From positions 108,680 to 172,679 of the forward strand of contig SCSX01000036.1 of the NCBI GenBank assembly GCA_004297825.1: a DNA stretch of 64,000 bases, read 5' to 3'. The notes under the pieces were generated by a model. That model worked only from the letters and a program-made list of their open reading frames with translations. It searched no databases and was not told the origin of the DNA. Shown here piece after piece: positions 1-9,422 of this stretch. This DNA is from Spirochaetota bacterium (GTDB lineage: Bacteria; Spirochaetota; UBA4802; UBA5368). How positions within the stretch are numbered: position 1 is the first letter of the stretch; each line of letters opens with the position of its first letter. A program made the translations under genes and the position numbers.

Positions 1-1501
1 GGACAATGTCCTTTCCATCGAGCGTGAGCCAGTAGAGGTAATCCCCTTGCGGCGAACGCTTGGGGAAGCTCCTGAATGCGTTAGCCACCTTCGTGAGCTT
101 CTTGTTCACGTTAAGCAGCATGTTTCCCTCGTACCCGGGGAAGGTCCACCAGCTCGCGCCGTCGGGGGTGAAGGCGAGTCCCTCGCCGCCGCTGTCGAAC
201 GGGCCCTGCGTACTGCCGTCGGAGAGGTTCAGGGTCCACTTGTCGTTCTTTGAGGACCAGAAACCCCATGCCGCGCCGTTCTGGCTGAACGAGGGGACAG
301 TGACGCTTCCATACGGCCCGAAGGTCTTGCCGTCGCTCATGTAGAGATACGAATTGTCGCCCTTGCGCGCGACGAATCCCCACTTCGCGCCGCTTTCGCT
401 GAAAACGAATCCGTCGACGCCGTTGAAGGGACCGTGCTTGGCGCCGTTGACGATCACGGTCGTGGTGTCGCCCTTGGAGCCCTGGAGCGACCAGGAACCG
501 TTCGCGGCGAAGAAGGGACCGTAGATATAATCGAAGGGGCCAACCTTGCTCCCGTCGCTGAAATAGCAGGTATACACGCCGTTTGCCTGTGCGTTGTAGG
601 CCCACGTGCCCGCGGGACTGAAATAGGGAACGTCCGCGTATTCGTAGGGGCCGGTCTCCTTGCCGTTCATGAGCACGTAATTCTTGTTGTCCTTAGACAC
701 CGAGGTCGCCCACAAGGGTTGGTTTTTCGCGAACTGCGGGTAATTGATGCTGTCATACGGACCGAACTGCGTGGTGTCGCTCATGTAGAGGTAGGACTTG
801 TTGTTCTTGTAATAGATGAAGCACCAGCGGGCCCCGTCGTCGCTGAAGATGAGGCTCTCCACGCTGTCGTAGGGGCCAAATTCGTTGCCGTTTACCACCG
901 CGTACATCTTGTCGTTGTCCTTGGTGGCCACGTATCCCCAGATCGCGCCGCTTGCCGTCAGGGTGAAGGAATACGCGGACTTGTACGGGCCGAGCTTTTT
1001 CCCGTCGCTCATGACGATCGAGTATTTCTCGCCGTCCTGCGCGATGAATCCCCACTTGCTCCCGTCGTCGCTGAAGGCGAGGCTGTACGCGTAGGTATAC
1101 GCGCCGATCTTCTTCCCGTTGATTATCATGTGGGTCAGGTCGTTGCCCGACGCGGTGAATCCCCACGCGGCCGCGTTCTTGGAAAACGTGGGCTGTGAGC
1201 TGTAGGTGTATTCCTTGCCGTACTCGACGCCGTTAATGAGCAGGTAATTTCCATCCGCCTTCGTGATTTCGAAAGAGAACGATTCTTTGTCGCCGCCCAG
1301 GAACATCTCGTACTCGCTGTAATTGACCGACTCGTTTTCCTTGATCGTGAAGATCTTCTTGCGCTGTACGCCGTCCTTAATCGTCCACTGGCCCTCGGCC
1401 GCCTGCAGGCCCTGGGAATTGGCGTCGCCCGCGAACAGCGCGATCGCGCACACGATCGCCCCGGCGAAAAAAGTCCCGACGATGCGTCTGGATAATTGCA
1501 T
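1..1501 (-). CDS. Exported WG-like repeat protein, cut by window edge
   Basis: Open from an ATG at 1501 down to base 1 with no stop, so the C-terminus lies outside the window. AGGTGG at 1508-1513 sits 6 bases before the ATG. Residues 1-28 form a signal peptide (basic start, hydrophobic run ending near NSQG). The rest is a tandem array with a period of roughly 45 residues; each unit contains a WGF/WGY motif followed by a SDGK..GPYDS-like turn (for example FSDDGSKWGFIAQDG and MSDGKKLGPYKS). This is the look of WG/KWG-type beta-propeller repeats. The function is unknown; a periplasmic or surface binding role is inference. The protein is monocistronic as far as the window shows and faces away from htrA. 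Confidence 0.8.
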   Translation of the reverse strand, partial: MQLSRRIVGTFFAGAIVCAIALFAGDANSQGLQAAEGQWTIKDGVQRKKIFTIKENESVNYSEYEMFLGGDKESFSFEITKADGNYLLINGVEYGKEYTYSSQPTFSKNAAAWGFTASGNDLTHMIINGKKIGAYTYAYSLAFSDDGSKWGFIAQDGEKYSIVMSDGKKLGPYKSAYSFTLTASGAIWGYVATKDNDKMYAVVNGNEFGPYDSVESLIFSDDGARWCFIYYKNNKSYLYMSDTTQFGPYDSINYPQFAKNQPLWATSVSKDNKNYVLMNGKETGPYEYADVPYFSPAGTWAYNAQANGVYTCYFSDGSKVGPFDYIYGPFFAANGSWSLQGSKGDTTTVIVNGAKHGPFNGVDGFVFSESGAKWGFVARKGDNSYLYMSDGKTFGPYGSVTVPSFSQNGAAWGFWSSKNDKWTLNLSDGSTQGPFDSGGEGLAFTPDGASWWTFPGYEGNMLLNVNKKLTKVANAFRSFPKRSPQGDYLYWLTLDGKDIV

Positions 1502-1962
1502 TGTGGTCCACCTCGTTTATGTAGTGTGCATCGGCTAGATCAAGCCTTGTCAGCGTATGCAAAAAACCTGAAGTGTCAAATACTATTTAGGCGGGCGCGG
1601 GCGCCGATACCGCCCTGTCCCCCGGGGGCGCCGGGCATGCCGTTCAAGGGGGTCCGGGAAAAGAATGCCGCGTGGACGCCGGACGGAAGTATCGGACCCC
1701 CCGGTCGTACGTACATGGCTCCCCGCGGGGTGCGCCAATCCCGCCCTGTGGCAGCGAACCGGTAAGTCCGATAGCCCAAGGAGCGGGCGGCGGGGACGAT
1801 TTCCGCTGTTCCGGGAGGCCTTCGTATAGTATAATTAAATTGACAACTTCGAGCGTGTGCATGTATGGTGCCTGCAATATCGCACAGCGGCCTTGAGCCC
1901 CGTTTCGATCCATCAGGAATGACACATGATCGTGGCCCATTTTGTATGCAGAGGGAAGCACA
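1502..1962. other. Intergenic region between divergent genes
   Basis: About 460 bases separate the repeat protein and htrA. Short open frames here have no ribosome-binding site and no recognisable protein. The only signals seen are the ribosome-binding site of the minus-strand gene and a candidate htrA promoter near 1840-1869. Confidence 0.6.
1840..1869 (+). promoter_or_regulatory. Candidate sigma-70 promoter of htrA
   Basis: TTGACA (1840-1845), an 18-base spacer, then TATGGT (1864-1869). The -35 box is perfect and the -10 box has four of six consensus bases. It would give a leader of about 85 bases before htrA. Predicted by eye only. Confidence 0.4.
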
Positions 1963-3105
1963 ATGAGGAATAAAAGGTATTACATGGTTCCCGTCGCGGC
2001 GCTTTTCGTGGTGTCCCTGTTCCTCTATCCTTTTTCGTGCGCGAAAAAGGCCTCCACCCTGTTTGGCGAATCATCGCCCTCTCCCCTGAAGGGCAAGAGC
2101 GATAACGCGCGCGCGTGGGACATCCAGAACGCATTTCGCGAGATATACGACCTGTACAAGGACCGCGTGGTGTTCATTTCAACCGAGCAGACGGTAAAGC
2201 TCCCCACGCATCCCTTTTTCAGCGACCCGATGTTCAGGGAGTTTTTCGGCGTGCCCGAACCGCAGCAGCGCTTCCAGAAACGCACCGGCCTGGGATCCGG
2301 CTTCATCCTCTCCGAGGACGGGTATATTTGCACCAATCACCACGTGATCGCGGCCGTGGACAAGGTCACGGTCAAGGTGGGCGAGAAGGTCTACCCCGCG
2401 GCGATCATAGGCTCCGACGAGCGCACCGATATCGCCCTTCTCAAGATAAGCCCGGGAGAGCCGCTCAAGCCCGTGTACCTGGGGAATTCCGACGAGGTCC
2501 GGGTGGGCGACTGGGCGATCGCGATTGGCAATCCCTTCGGCCTGGACAAGACGTTCACCGTGGGCGTAATCAGCGCCGCGAGCCGCAGGGACGTGGACAT
2601 GGCCGGCGGCTCCGAATCCCACATCCAGACCGACGCGACGATCAATCCCGGGAACTCGGGCGGACCGCTCATCAATATCGACGGCGAGGTCGTGGGCATC
2701 AACAGGATGATCTATTCGAACAGCGGCGGCTCGATAGGGATCGGGTTCGCGATCCCTATCAACACCGCGAAGGCGATCTTCGAACAACTTAAGAACTTCA
2801 GGAAGGTCGTGCGCGGTTATATTGGGGTGCAGGTGCTTCCGATCACCAGGGAAATCGCGCAGGAGTTGGGCCTTGCCACGACGGACGGCGCGCTGGTCCG
2901 GGCGCTCGTGGAGGGAGGGCCTGCCGCGCAGGGCGGCGTGCAGGCGAACGACATTATCACCGCGATAAACGACACGCCCGTCAAGGGGTACGGCGATCTT
3001 ATCGATATCGTCGGCAAGACCCCGGTGGGAACCGCGCTCAAGCTTACCGTGCTGCGCGCGGGGGCGGCCATGAACCTGTATGTTACCGTGGCGCAGCGCC
3101 CGTGA
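1963..3105 (+). CDS. htrA: HtrA/DegP-type serine protease with one PDZ domain
   Basis: Envelope serine protease that degrades misfolded proteins. The start at 1963 is preferred over 1942 because GAGGGAAG at 1950-1957 precedes it. Residues 1-25 are a hydrophobic export signal ending in FSC, which could be a loose lipobox. A trypsin-like domain follows: His127 in the TNHHVIA motif, Asp156 in DIALLKI and Ser232 in NPGNSGGPL form the complete triad. A single PDZ domain (about 285-380) includes the YIGVQV and GPAAQGGVQ segments. At 380 residues this matches one-PDZ DegS/HtrA forms rather than two-PDZ DegP. The next two genes follow on the same strand with short gaps; the following penicillin-binding protein makes an envelope-maintenance group plausible. 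Confidence 0.93.
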   Translation: MRNKRYYMVPVAALFVVSLFLYPFSCAKKASTLFGESSPSPLKGKSDNARAWDIQNAFREIYDLYKDRVVFISTEQTVKLPTHPFFSDPMFREFFGVPEPQQRFQKRTGLGSGFILSEDGYICTNHHVIAAVDKVTVKVGEKVYPAAIIGSDERTDIALLKISPGEPLKPVYLGNSDEVRVGDWAIAIGNPFGLDKTFTVGVISAASRRDVDMAGGSESHIQTDATINPGNSGGPLINIDGEVVGINRMIYSNSGGSIGIGFAIPINTAKAIFEQLKNFRKVVRGYIGVQVLPITREIAQELGLATTDGALVRALVEGGPAAQGGVQANDIITAINDTPVKGYGDLIDIVGKTPVGTALKLTVLRAGAAMNLYVTVAQRP

Positions 3106-3142
3106 GGCCGCCGTGCGATCATTCGAGAACCGGGGGAACAGC

Positions 3143-3346
3143 ATGAAAGAAGACACCATACGCTACGCGCTCTACATTCTCGGCATCATAACGGCACTCT
3201 ACATAGTGGTCCGGTACGTGATCCCGCTGGTATTCAAGATCGTCGCCGGGCTCATGGGCATCGTCTTCAACGTGGTCATATTCCTCGCCATCGTGTTCGG
3301 GGTGATATGGGGAATAGGATATCTTTCGAAATCGATGCGCAGATAG
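3143..3346 (+). CDS. Small two-helix membrane protein
   Basis: 67 residues. The ATG at 3143 follows a GGGGGAA ribosome-binding site; a longer upstream frame lacks one. Two hydrophobic helices (about 7-28 and 33-58) end in a basic tail (SKSMRR), which predicts an inner-membrane hairpin. No family recognised. It lies between htrA and the penicillin-binding protein, 37 bases from each, and is probably co-transcribed with them. A role in envelope homeostasis is only inferred from position. Confidence 0.65.
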   Translation: MKEDTIRYALYILGIITALYIVVRYVIPLVFKIVAGLMGIVFNVVIFLAIVFGVIWGIGYLSKSMRR

Positions 3347-3382
3347 CGCGCATTCTTCATCATATAAGGACCGAGTTACGCC

Positions 3383-5671
3383 ATGGACGACCTGAATGCA
3401 AAAATCCTGAAGCTCGAGAAAATCGCGCTCATCTCGCTTGCGGCTATATGCCTTATCGGCGGGATCATGTTCGGTTACGTGACGGCGCAGGTGAAGAATT
3501 TTTCCGGGATTAAGAATCTGCGCCAGTTTCAGCCGAGCCTTCCCTCGAAGCTCTACGACGTGAACGGGGAGCAGATATCCGAGCTCTTCCTCGAAAAGCG
3601 CGACCTGGTTCCCTACGAGAAGCTCCCGAAAAATCTGATCAACGCCTTCGTGGCCGCGGAGGACAGGGACTTTTACCGCCACTTTGGCATCAACCCGGCA
3701 GCGATCGTGCGCGCGATGGGGAAAAACCTGCTCGCGGGGCGCGTCGTGCAGGGGGGCTCCACGATCACCCAGCAGCTCGCCAAGCGCCTGTTCACCAGTC
3801 AGAAGCGTACCATCGCGCGCAAGGCGATCGAGGCCATACTCGCGCTGCAGATAGAAAAGAAGTTCTCGAAGGAAGAGATCCTCGAGATGTATTTCAACCA
3901 GATTTTCCTGGGACGGGGCTGCTACGGAATCTCCGCGGCGGCGCACCTGTTTTTCAATAAGGACGTCGCGTACCTCACCGTGGGGGAAAGCTCGGTGCTT
4001 GCCGCGCTTCCCTCGGCCCCCGGAAAATACTCGCCCCTCATCAACACGCATGAATCGTTCAAAAAGCACTGGGACACCCTGTCCCGCATGGTGGACGCGG
4101 GCTACCTGACCCAGGAAAAGGCGGAAAAGGTATATGCCGAATTCTGGCCCAAGTACGTCGACTCGATCAAAACCGAATACACCACGAAGACCGCCTACAC
4201 CGGGAACCAGGACCTCGCGCCCTACTTCACCGACTACGTGCGGCAGATACTCACGGCGCGCTACGGAAGGGACGCGGTGTACAGCGAGGGCTTCAAGGTC
4301 TACACCACGCTAAACTTGAAAAGGCAGGAAATCGCTCAGCGCTATTTCCAGTCGGGGGTCGAGCGGCAGAACGAAATTTCCGAGCAGGCGAACAAGTTCG
4401 GGGAAGGCGCCGTCGACCGCGGGCTATTCGGCGCATATGGGGTGCTGTCGAGCGTATTCAGCCTGCCCCCCGTCCTCGTGAAGAACGACACCGAGACCAT
4501 CTTCAAGAAGACCATGGTGGACGAGCTCCTGGACTCGATCGACGTGCTCGCCCTTCTCACCGGCGCCGATGCGCCGCAGAAGACCATAGAAACATTCCGG
4601 TCCATAATATCGGGCATCTCCTCGACACTCAAGGTGGAGGGCGCCTTCATCGCGGTCGAGCCGCAGACGGGGCACATCACCTCCATGATCGGGGGATCGG
4701 GCTTCTCGGTGGACAACCAGTATAACCGTGCCGTCCAGGCGCGCCGCCAGCCGGGCTCCGCGTTTAAGCCTTTCGTGTATGGCTCCGGCATCGAGGGCAA
4801 GATCATCCATCCCGGCACTACGCTTCCCGACGCGCCCATAGTGGACATCGATTCGAGCGGGGAGACCTGGGCGCCCTCGAATTACGAGGGCAACTTCTCG
4901 GGGATGGTGAGCCTTTCGACGGCCCTCGCCGCTTCCATCAACGTGATCTCGGTGCGCATCTACGACCTCGTGGGCGCGGACCGCATCATCCAGTACGCGG
5001 CCAAGATGATGAAGGTCCCCGAATCGCGGTTCACGCCCGCCCCGGCGCTCGCGCTGGGATCGTCCGAGGTGACGCCGTTCGAGCTCTGCACGGGCTTCGC
5101 GATCTATGCCAACAGGGGAAGGGACGTGTTCCCCTACGCGGTCCGTTACGTCACCGACAGGGACGGCAACGAGCTTGCCAATATCGAAGAGGAAGTCGGC
5201 AACATCGTCGCCACCAAGGAAATGGACGGGAGCATACAGGTCATCCCCGAATGGGTGGCCTACATCATGACCACCATGATGAAGGGGGTGATCGAGGGCG
5301 GGACCGCGACCGAGGCGATCCGCGGCCAGGCCGCCTTCAGCAAGGAGTGCGCGGGAAAAACCGGGACCACGTCGAACTGGTCGGACGCGTGGTTCTGCGG
5401 GTTCACGACCGACGTGTGCGCCGTGGTGTGGTTCGGCTACGACCGCGCGTTCATGTCGCTCGGGAAGCACCAGGCCGGGTCCGGGGTCGCGGCGCCGGTA
5501 TGGGGCAATTATATGCGCGAAATCTATAACGGGATGAAGGACCCGCATTTTAGCCCCCAGCCCGCCGGAACGGATTATGCGCCCAGCTACGGCGGGGCCG
5601 GCGAATTCAAGAAAATGAAGTCGGTGCTCGACGTTTATATGGAAAAGGAAGGGCTGAAGGAGAAACAGTGA
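3383..5671 (+). CDS. Class A penicillin-binding protein (transglycosylase/transpeptidase)
   Basis: Bifunctional peptidoglycan synthase, 762 residues, of PBP1A type. One N-terminal membrane helix (about 13-35). The GT51 transglycosylase domain (about 60-230) has catalytic Glu93 in EDRDFYRHFG and the GGSTITQQLAK motif. The transpeptidase domain (about 400-720) has Ser459/Lys462 in QPGSAFKPF, the SIN triad motif and Lys659-Thr-Gly in GKTGTTSNWSDAWF. It polymerises lipid II and cross-links stem peptides in the periplasm. All key residues are present, so it should be active. It is preceded by a small membrane protein and htrA and followed by carD, which has its own promoter. Confidence 0.95.
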   Translation: MDDLNAKILKLEKIALISLAAICLIGGIMFGYVTAQVKNFSGIKNLRQFQPSLPSKLYDVNGEQISELFLEKRDLVPYEKLPKNLINAFVAAEDRDFYRHFGINPAAIVRAMGKNLLAGRVVQGGSTITQQLAKRLFTSQKRTIARKAIEAILALQIEKKFSKEEILEMYFNQIFLGRGCYGISAAAHLFFNKDVAYLTVGESSVLAALPSAPGKYSPLINTHESFKKHWDTLSRMVDAGYLTQEKAEKVYAEFWPKYVDSIKTEYTTKTAYTGNQDLAPYFTDYVRQILTARYGRDAVYSEGFKVYTTLNLKRQEIAQRYFQSGVERQNEISEQANKFGEGAVDRGLFGAYGVLSSVFSLPPVLVKNDTETIFKKTMVDELLDSIDVLALLTGADAPQKTIETFRSIISGISSTLKVEGAFIAVEPQTGHITSMIGGSGFSVDNQYNRAVQARRQPGSAFKPFVYGSGIEGKIIHPGTTLPDAPIVDIDSSGETWAPSNYEGNFSGMVSLSTALAASINVISVRIYDLVGADRIIQYAAKMMKVPESRFTPAPALALGSSEVTPFELCTGFAIYANRGRDVFPYAVRYVTDRDGNELANIEEEVGNIVATKEMDGSIQVIPEWVAYIMTTMMKGVIEGGTATEAIRGQAAFSKECAGKTGTTSNWSDAWFCGFTTDVCAVVWFGYDRAFMSLGKHQAGSGVAAPVWGNYMREIYNGMKDPHFSPQPAGTDYAPSYGGAGEFKKMKSVLDVYMEKEGLKEKQ

Positions 5672-5690
5672 CACTTTCGCAAATTTATTC

Positions 5691-5719
5691 TTGAAATGTG
5701 CAATTTTTCATGTTATAGT
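5691..5719 (+). promoter_or_regulatory. Sigma-70 promoter of carD
   Basis: TTGAAA (5691-5696), 17 bases, TATAGT (5714-5719). Both boxes have five of six consensus bases with ideal spacing in an AT-rich stretch. Transcription would start near 5726, about 50 bases before carD. Confidence 0.6.
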
Positions 5720-5777
5720 AGGCTTCGTTTTTATAGTACATCCGGGGAAACTGGCATTATTCGTTTAGGAGTCATCC

Positions 5778-6257
5778 ATGTTCAAGGTCGGTGATAAGAT
5801 CGTGTATCCGATGCACGGTGTGGGAAAAATAGAGGCGGTCGAGAAAAAGACCGTGCTGAAGCAGAGGGACAATTTTTACATAATTACCATCATCAACAGC
5901 GGGATGAAGGTGATGATTCCCGTCGAGAAGGCAGAGGCGATCGGGATACGGGCAATCATCTCAAAACGCGAGGTTTCAAAGGTCCTGCTGCTGCTGAAAA
6001 AGAAAGAGGTTATCACCGAGGATGACTGGAAGCTCCGCTACCAGGGCAATATCGACAAGGTAAAAAGCGGGTCGATATACGAGGTGAGCGAGGTCGCGAG
6101 AGACCTGTACCGCCGCAGCAAGGAAAAGGAACTCTCGATCATGGAGCGCAAGCTCTATGAAAACGCCTACCAACTCGTGATTCACGAGATAGCCCTGGCG
6201 AAGGACGTGTCCATCGAAGAGGCGAGCAACATAGTATCGGAAGCCCTTTCCGCCTAG
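5778..6257 (+). CDS. carD: CarD/CdnL-family transcription regulator
   Basis: 159 residues. The N-terminal CarD_TRCF RNA-polymerase-interaction domain (about 1-62) begins [18 protein letters not shown], typical of the family, and binds the beta subunit of RNA polymerase. The helical C-terminal domain (about 65-159) is expected to contact DNA at the -10 upstream fork and stabilise open complexes. AGGAG at 5767-5771 serves as ribosome-binding site. It has its own strong promoter and a structured element after the stop. The PIN-TRAM gene follows. Family members are essential or stress-related in several phyla, including spirochaetes and actinobacteria. Confidence 0.9.
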   Translation: MFKVGDKIVYPMHGVGKIEAVEKKTVLKQRDNFYIITIINSGMKVMIPVEKAEAIGIRAIISKREVSKVLLLLKKKEVITEDDWKLRYQGNIDKVKSGSIYEVSEVARDLYRRSKEKELSIMERKLYENAYQLVIHEIALAKDVSIEEASNIVSEALSA

Positions 6258-6274
6258 CGCCGTTCCCCAAACCC

Positions 6275-6325
6275 GAGCACGATTGAGCCGCGGATGAAAA
6301 TCCGCGGCAGGTATGGCCTGTGCTC
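6275..6325 (+). terminator. Two-stem hairpin followed by U-rich tract
   Basis: An inner perfect 9-bp stem (6287-6295 with 6300-6308) is capped by a GAAA tetraloop. An outer 6-bp stem GAGCAC/GTGCTC (6275-6280 with 6320-6325) encloses it, and a T-rich run follows (6329-6350). It resembles an intrinsic terminator for carD, though the bulged geometry and spacing to the T run are unusual. It could instead be a structured leader for the gene at 6382. Confidence 0.5.
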
Positions 6326-6381
6326 CCTTATTTTTATATTTTATTTTAATGCACATTCACCCATAGAAGGAGCGGATTTAT

Positions 6382-7386
6382 ATGGTTACAATTTTAAGAG
6401 CATTTTTCATCTTTTCGAGCACCGTTTTCACGGGTTGGTATTTTACCGGTTATTCATGGCAGGCGGCGCTTATAGGCGCCGTTGTCGCCGCGGTCGCGGC
6501 GCTGGCGCTCATCATCGTGATCGAGTACATGACGCACACGGTTTCACCGCGGGTCATCCTCGCGGCCGCGCTGGGGCTCCTGGCCGGGCTGGTGATCGGT
6601 CATTTCCTCGCGATCGCGTTCACCCAGATTCCCCTGGGATTGTCCGATACGGCGGCATCGGTGGCGCGCGCGCTCCTGTACCACGTCGTGGGCTTCGCCG
6701 TGATGCTCTTCTTCGTCATCAAGAGCGACGATATGCGGTTCCTGGACAAGCTTATCGCGGACCGGTCGGGGGAAGAGGGGGAGCGCGGGGCCAGTTACAA
6801 GATCCTGGACACGAGCGTGATCATTGACGGCCGTATCGCCGATATCTGCGACTCAGGGTTCATCGAGGGAATACTGGTGATCCCGAACTTCGTGCTGAAC
6901 GAGCTCCAGATGATCGCCGATTCCGCCGACTCCATCAAGCGGAACCGCGGGCGCAGGGGGCTGGACATCCTGAACAAGATGCAGAAGGACCAGTCCATCA
7001 TGGTCAAGATTTCGGACATGGACTTCGCGGAGCTTTCGGAGGTTGACGCGAAGCTCGTGAAGCTCGCGAAGATAATGAAAGCGATCATCATCACCAACGA
7101 TTTCAACCTGAACAAGGTCGCCGAGTTCCACGGCGTGCGCGTGCTCAACATCAACCAGCTCTCCAATGCCCTGAAGCCCATCGTGCTGCCCGGCGAGGAG
7201 ATGCGCGTTGCCCTCATCAAGGAGGGAAAGGATCCCAACCAGGCGATCGGCTACCTGGACGACGGTACCATGGTCGTGGTGGAAAACGGCAGGCGCCGAA
7301 TGGGCAACGAGGTCGAGGTGACGGTGACCTCGGTGTTGCAGACGACCGCGGGGAGAATGATCTTTGCCCGGGTCGCGCAGGACTAG
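6382..7386 (+). CDS. Membrane PIN-TRAM domain protein (YacL-like)
   Basis: 334 residues, with AAGGAG upstream as ribosome-binding site. Residues 1-115 hold four hydrophobic helices. A PIN nuclease-like domain (about 135-265) begins [14 protein letters not shown] and carries the acidic residues expected at a metal site (Asp in LDTS, Asp in IDGR, later Asp in ITNDFN). A C-terminal TRAM domain (about 275-334) would bind RNA. The architecture matches the PilT/YacL family, often found beside carD. Membrane-tethered RNase activity is inferred from the family. The end overlaps the next gene. Confidence 0.85.
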   Translation: MVTILRAFFIFSSTVFTGWYFTGYSWQAALIGAVVAAVAALALIIVIEYMTHTVSPRVILAAALGLLAGLVIGHFLAIAFTQIPLGLSDTAASVARALLYHVVGFAVMLFFVIKSDDMRFLDKLIADRSGEEGERGASYKILDTSVIIDGRIADICDSGFIEGILVIPNFVLNELQMIADSADSIKRNRGRRGLDILNKMQKDQSIMVKISDMDFAELSEVDAKLVKLAKIMKAIIITNDFNLNKVAEFHGVRVLNINQLSNALKPIVLPGEEMRVALIKEGKDPNQAIGYLDDGTMVVVENGRRRMGNEVEVTVTSVLQTTAGRMIFARVAQD

Positions 7387-7987
7387 GCCGCGCGTCCTCG
7401 CGCTCTACGGCAGCCCCAGGAAAAAGGGACACAGCGCGCGCATTCACGACGCGTTCCTGGCCCCCCTGGCGGCCGTCGCATCGGTGAAACGAGTGCGCGT
7501 TCAGGGGCTCAACGTAAGCCCCTGCACCGCGTGCGGGCATTGTCGCGGGGGGCTTAGCTGCGTGTTCGACGACGACATGAGCGCGCTGTATGAAGAAATC
7601 GAGCGCGCACGGCTTATAAGTATATCGGCCCCCGTATATTTTTCGGGGCTTCCGGGCGCCCTCAAGTGCGTGATCGACCGGTTCCAGGTTCTGTGGGAGG
7701 CGCGCGAACGCGGCGAGAAGCGTCCGGTGCCGGGAGAGGGGTTTTTTATAAGCGTTTCCGGCGCGGAATACCGCAACGTGTTTCTTCCCTCGGTCACGAC
7801 GATCCGGCATTTTTTCAATTCGCTGGGTATCGCTTACCGCGAAAAGAATTTCCTGCTCTTTCCCGCCGTCGAGGAAAAGTGGAAGGGACAGCTTCCCGGC
7901 GAATGGCTCACGCGCGCGAGTGCCGCGGGGGAGCGGTACGCGCGCGCCCTCCTGTCCGATACCCCGGGTTCCGCACCCTCCTCATAA
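7364..7987 (+). CDS. NADPH-dependent FMN reductase / flavodoxin-fold oxidoreductase
   Basis: 207 residues, flavodoxin-like fold. The start is a TTG at 7364, 23 bases inside the previous gene, with GGGGAGA upstream; no other start gives the full first strand. The FMN-phosphate loop is [12 protein letters not shown] (about 14-25), followed by a CTACGHC segment (about 51-57) and the [18 protein letters not shown] flavin-contact loop (about 87-105). CxxCxxC-containing members of this family are iron-sulfur flavoproteins or FMN reductases; here the pattern Cys-Thr-Ala-Cys-Gly-His-Cys could bind a metal or Fe-S centre. Substrate unknown. Confidence 0.85.
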   Translation: MPGSRRTRPRVLALYGSPRKKGHSARIHDAFLAPLAAVASVKRVRVQGLNVSPCTACGHCRGGLSCVFDDDMSALYEEIERARLISISAPVYFSGLPGALKCVIDRFQVLWEARERGEKRPVPGEGFFISVSGAEYRNVFLPSVTTIRHFFNSLGIAYREKNFLLFPAVEEKWKGQLPGEWLTRASAAGERYARALLSDTPGSAPSS

Positions 7988-7993
7988 ATTAAA

Positions 7994-8023
7994 TTGACCC
8001 CGCAGGTTTCGCGATAGTATCAT
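7994..8023 (+). promoter_or_regulatory. Candidate promoter of the ACT/malic-enzyme-like gene
   Basis: TTGACC (7994-7999), 18 bases, TATCAT (8018-8023); five of six bases match in each box. The predicted leader is about 115 bases, long enough for an untranslated control element, though none was recognised. Confidence 0.45.
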
Positions 8024-8146
8024 CGACCCGGAACGAGGTGCGGCCCGCGCCGTCCCCCTGCAGTGCTGAATTCCGCGCGGCTGTTTGTCGATGATGTGAA
8101 TAACGGGGAATACGGACCGGATGTAAATACCAGCGGAAGGTTAATT

Positions 8147-9421
8147 ATGAAAATCATCGTTACCGTCACCCTGCAGGTAAAAAGGGGAAGCCTGCCCTAT
8201 ATCGTGGGGGAGATCCACGCACGGGGCTGCGAGCTGCAGCGAAGCGTGCGCAGGGAATGCACCCAGGACAGCGAGGTGTTCGATCTCGAGATAATCGCCG
8301 GGGACAATCAGGCGCTCAATGGCCTCATCGAGGAGATAACCCAGCAGAAATCGGGTTCCAGGCTCATACAGATCGAAAACCTGCTCGAGGACAGCATCGT
8401 CGGGGGGATGCTTCGCGTGTCGGGAAAGCTCGCGATCGAATCCCCCGACGATTACGACACGAAGCTTCTCGGGGCGACGGGACTGCTGTTCGACAAGATA
8501 TCCCAGGGGAGGGGAACGGAATATTCCGGCATAGCGCGCTCGGTGCTCTTCCTGTCGGCGATGAAATCGCGCGCGGATGCGCAGGCGGACCGGCTGTATC
8601 AGCGGCACGCGGGGCTCGAGAGGGATTGTGTCATATTCAACCTCTTTACGGGAATGAACGCCTACCCGCTCATCGTACGCTATGTCCAGATGGAAGACCT
8701 TATCCGCACCATCCAGGCGGTGTCCCCGGGATTCGCGGCGGTGCGCGTAGTCGAGGCGGAGGAGATGGACGATGTGACCGATTTCGACCAGTTGCGCGAC
8801 TGTATCGACGTCCCGGTCCTCTCCGCCGCGACCGACGAGATGCCCCTGTGCATGCTCGCGGAAATCATCACCATGGTGGAAAAAAGCCGGATGGAGTTCT
8901 ATGAATGCAACCTGGGCATGATAGGCATCACCGCGAGCGCGCTCAGGCTTACGCGCATGCTGCTTTCGCTGGGTTGTCCACGGGTGCTGGGTTACGACAA
9001 CAACGAAAAGCTCATGATGCTGTTCGAGAAATCGGGCGGACTCGCGACCACGCCGGAGAATATCTTCAATAATTCCGACGTCGTGATACTGAACAAGAAC
9101 CATTTCACCGTGGACGACCTGCACCGGATACGCAGCGGGCAGAAATTCCTCTCCCTCATAGAGGAGGACCTTCTCGAGAAAAATATCATCGCCGACAAAG
9201 GGATTCGCACCCACGTGACGCGCGACCAGTTGGACACCTCCCTGGTTTTTCCCGGCCTCTTGCGCGGCATGATCAAGAGCCGCCGCGAGTCGTACGATAA
9301 CGATACGCTGATAGAGCTCGCGCGAAGGCTTAAAAATATCCGCGCCAAGGAAGGGAATGTGTATACCCCGATGGGCGGGATCCACGCGAGGATCGAGGAG
9401 ATCGTGTGCGCGGAGCTTTGA
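8147..9421 (+). CDS. ACT-domain protein with degenerate malic-enzyme fold
   Basis: 424 residues. The ATG at 8147 is preferred because GGAAGG at 8135-8140 precedes it; a longer frame from 8063 has no such site. Residues 1-75 look like an ACT regulatory domain (VTVTLQVKRGSLPYIVGEI). The remainder aligns by eye along the whole of NAD-malic enzyme: NLFTGMNAYPLIV and the AFPG-like segment VFPGLLRG keep the family pattern. The catalytic parts do not. The metal-binding NLED motif is replaced by RVVEA, the HDDQHGT motif by SAATDEM (226-232), and the GxGxxG dinucleotide loop by GMIGITAS (257-264). It is probably a non-catalytic sensor or regulator. Convergent stop codons abut the next gene. Confidence 0.7.
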   Translation: MKIIVTVTLQVKRGSLPYIVGEIHARGCELQRSVRRECTQDSEVFDLEIIAGDNQALNGLIEEITQQKSGSRLIQIENLLEDSIVGGMLRVSGKLAIESPDDYDTKLLGATGLLFDKISQGRGTEYSGIARSVLFLSAMKSRADAQADRLYQRHAGLERDCVIFNLFTGMNAYPLIVRYVQMEDLIRTIQAVSPGFAAVRVVEAEEMDDVTDFDQLRDCIDVPVLSAATDEMPLCMLAEIITMVEKSRMEFYECNLGMIGITASALRLTRMLLSLGCPRVLGYDNNEKLMMLFEKSGGLATTPENIFNNSDVVILNKNHFTVDDLHRIRSGQKFLSLIEEDLLEKNIIADKGIRTHVTRDQLDTSLVFPGLLRGMIKSRRESYDNDTLIELARRLKNIRAKEGNVYTPMGGIHARIEEIVCAEL

Positions 9422-9422
9422 A

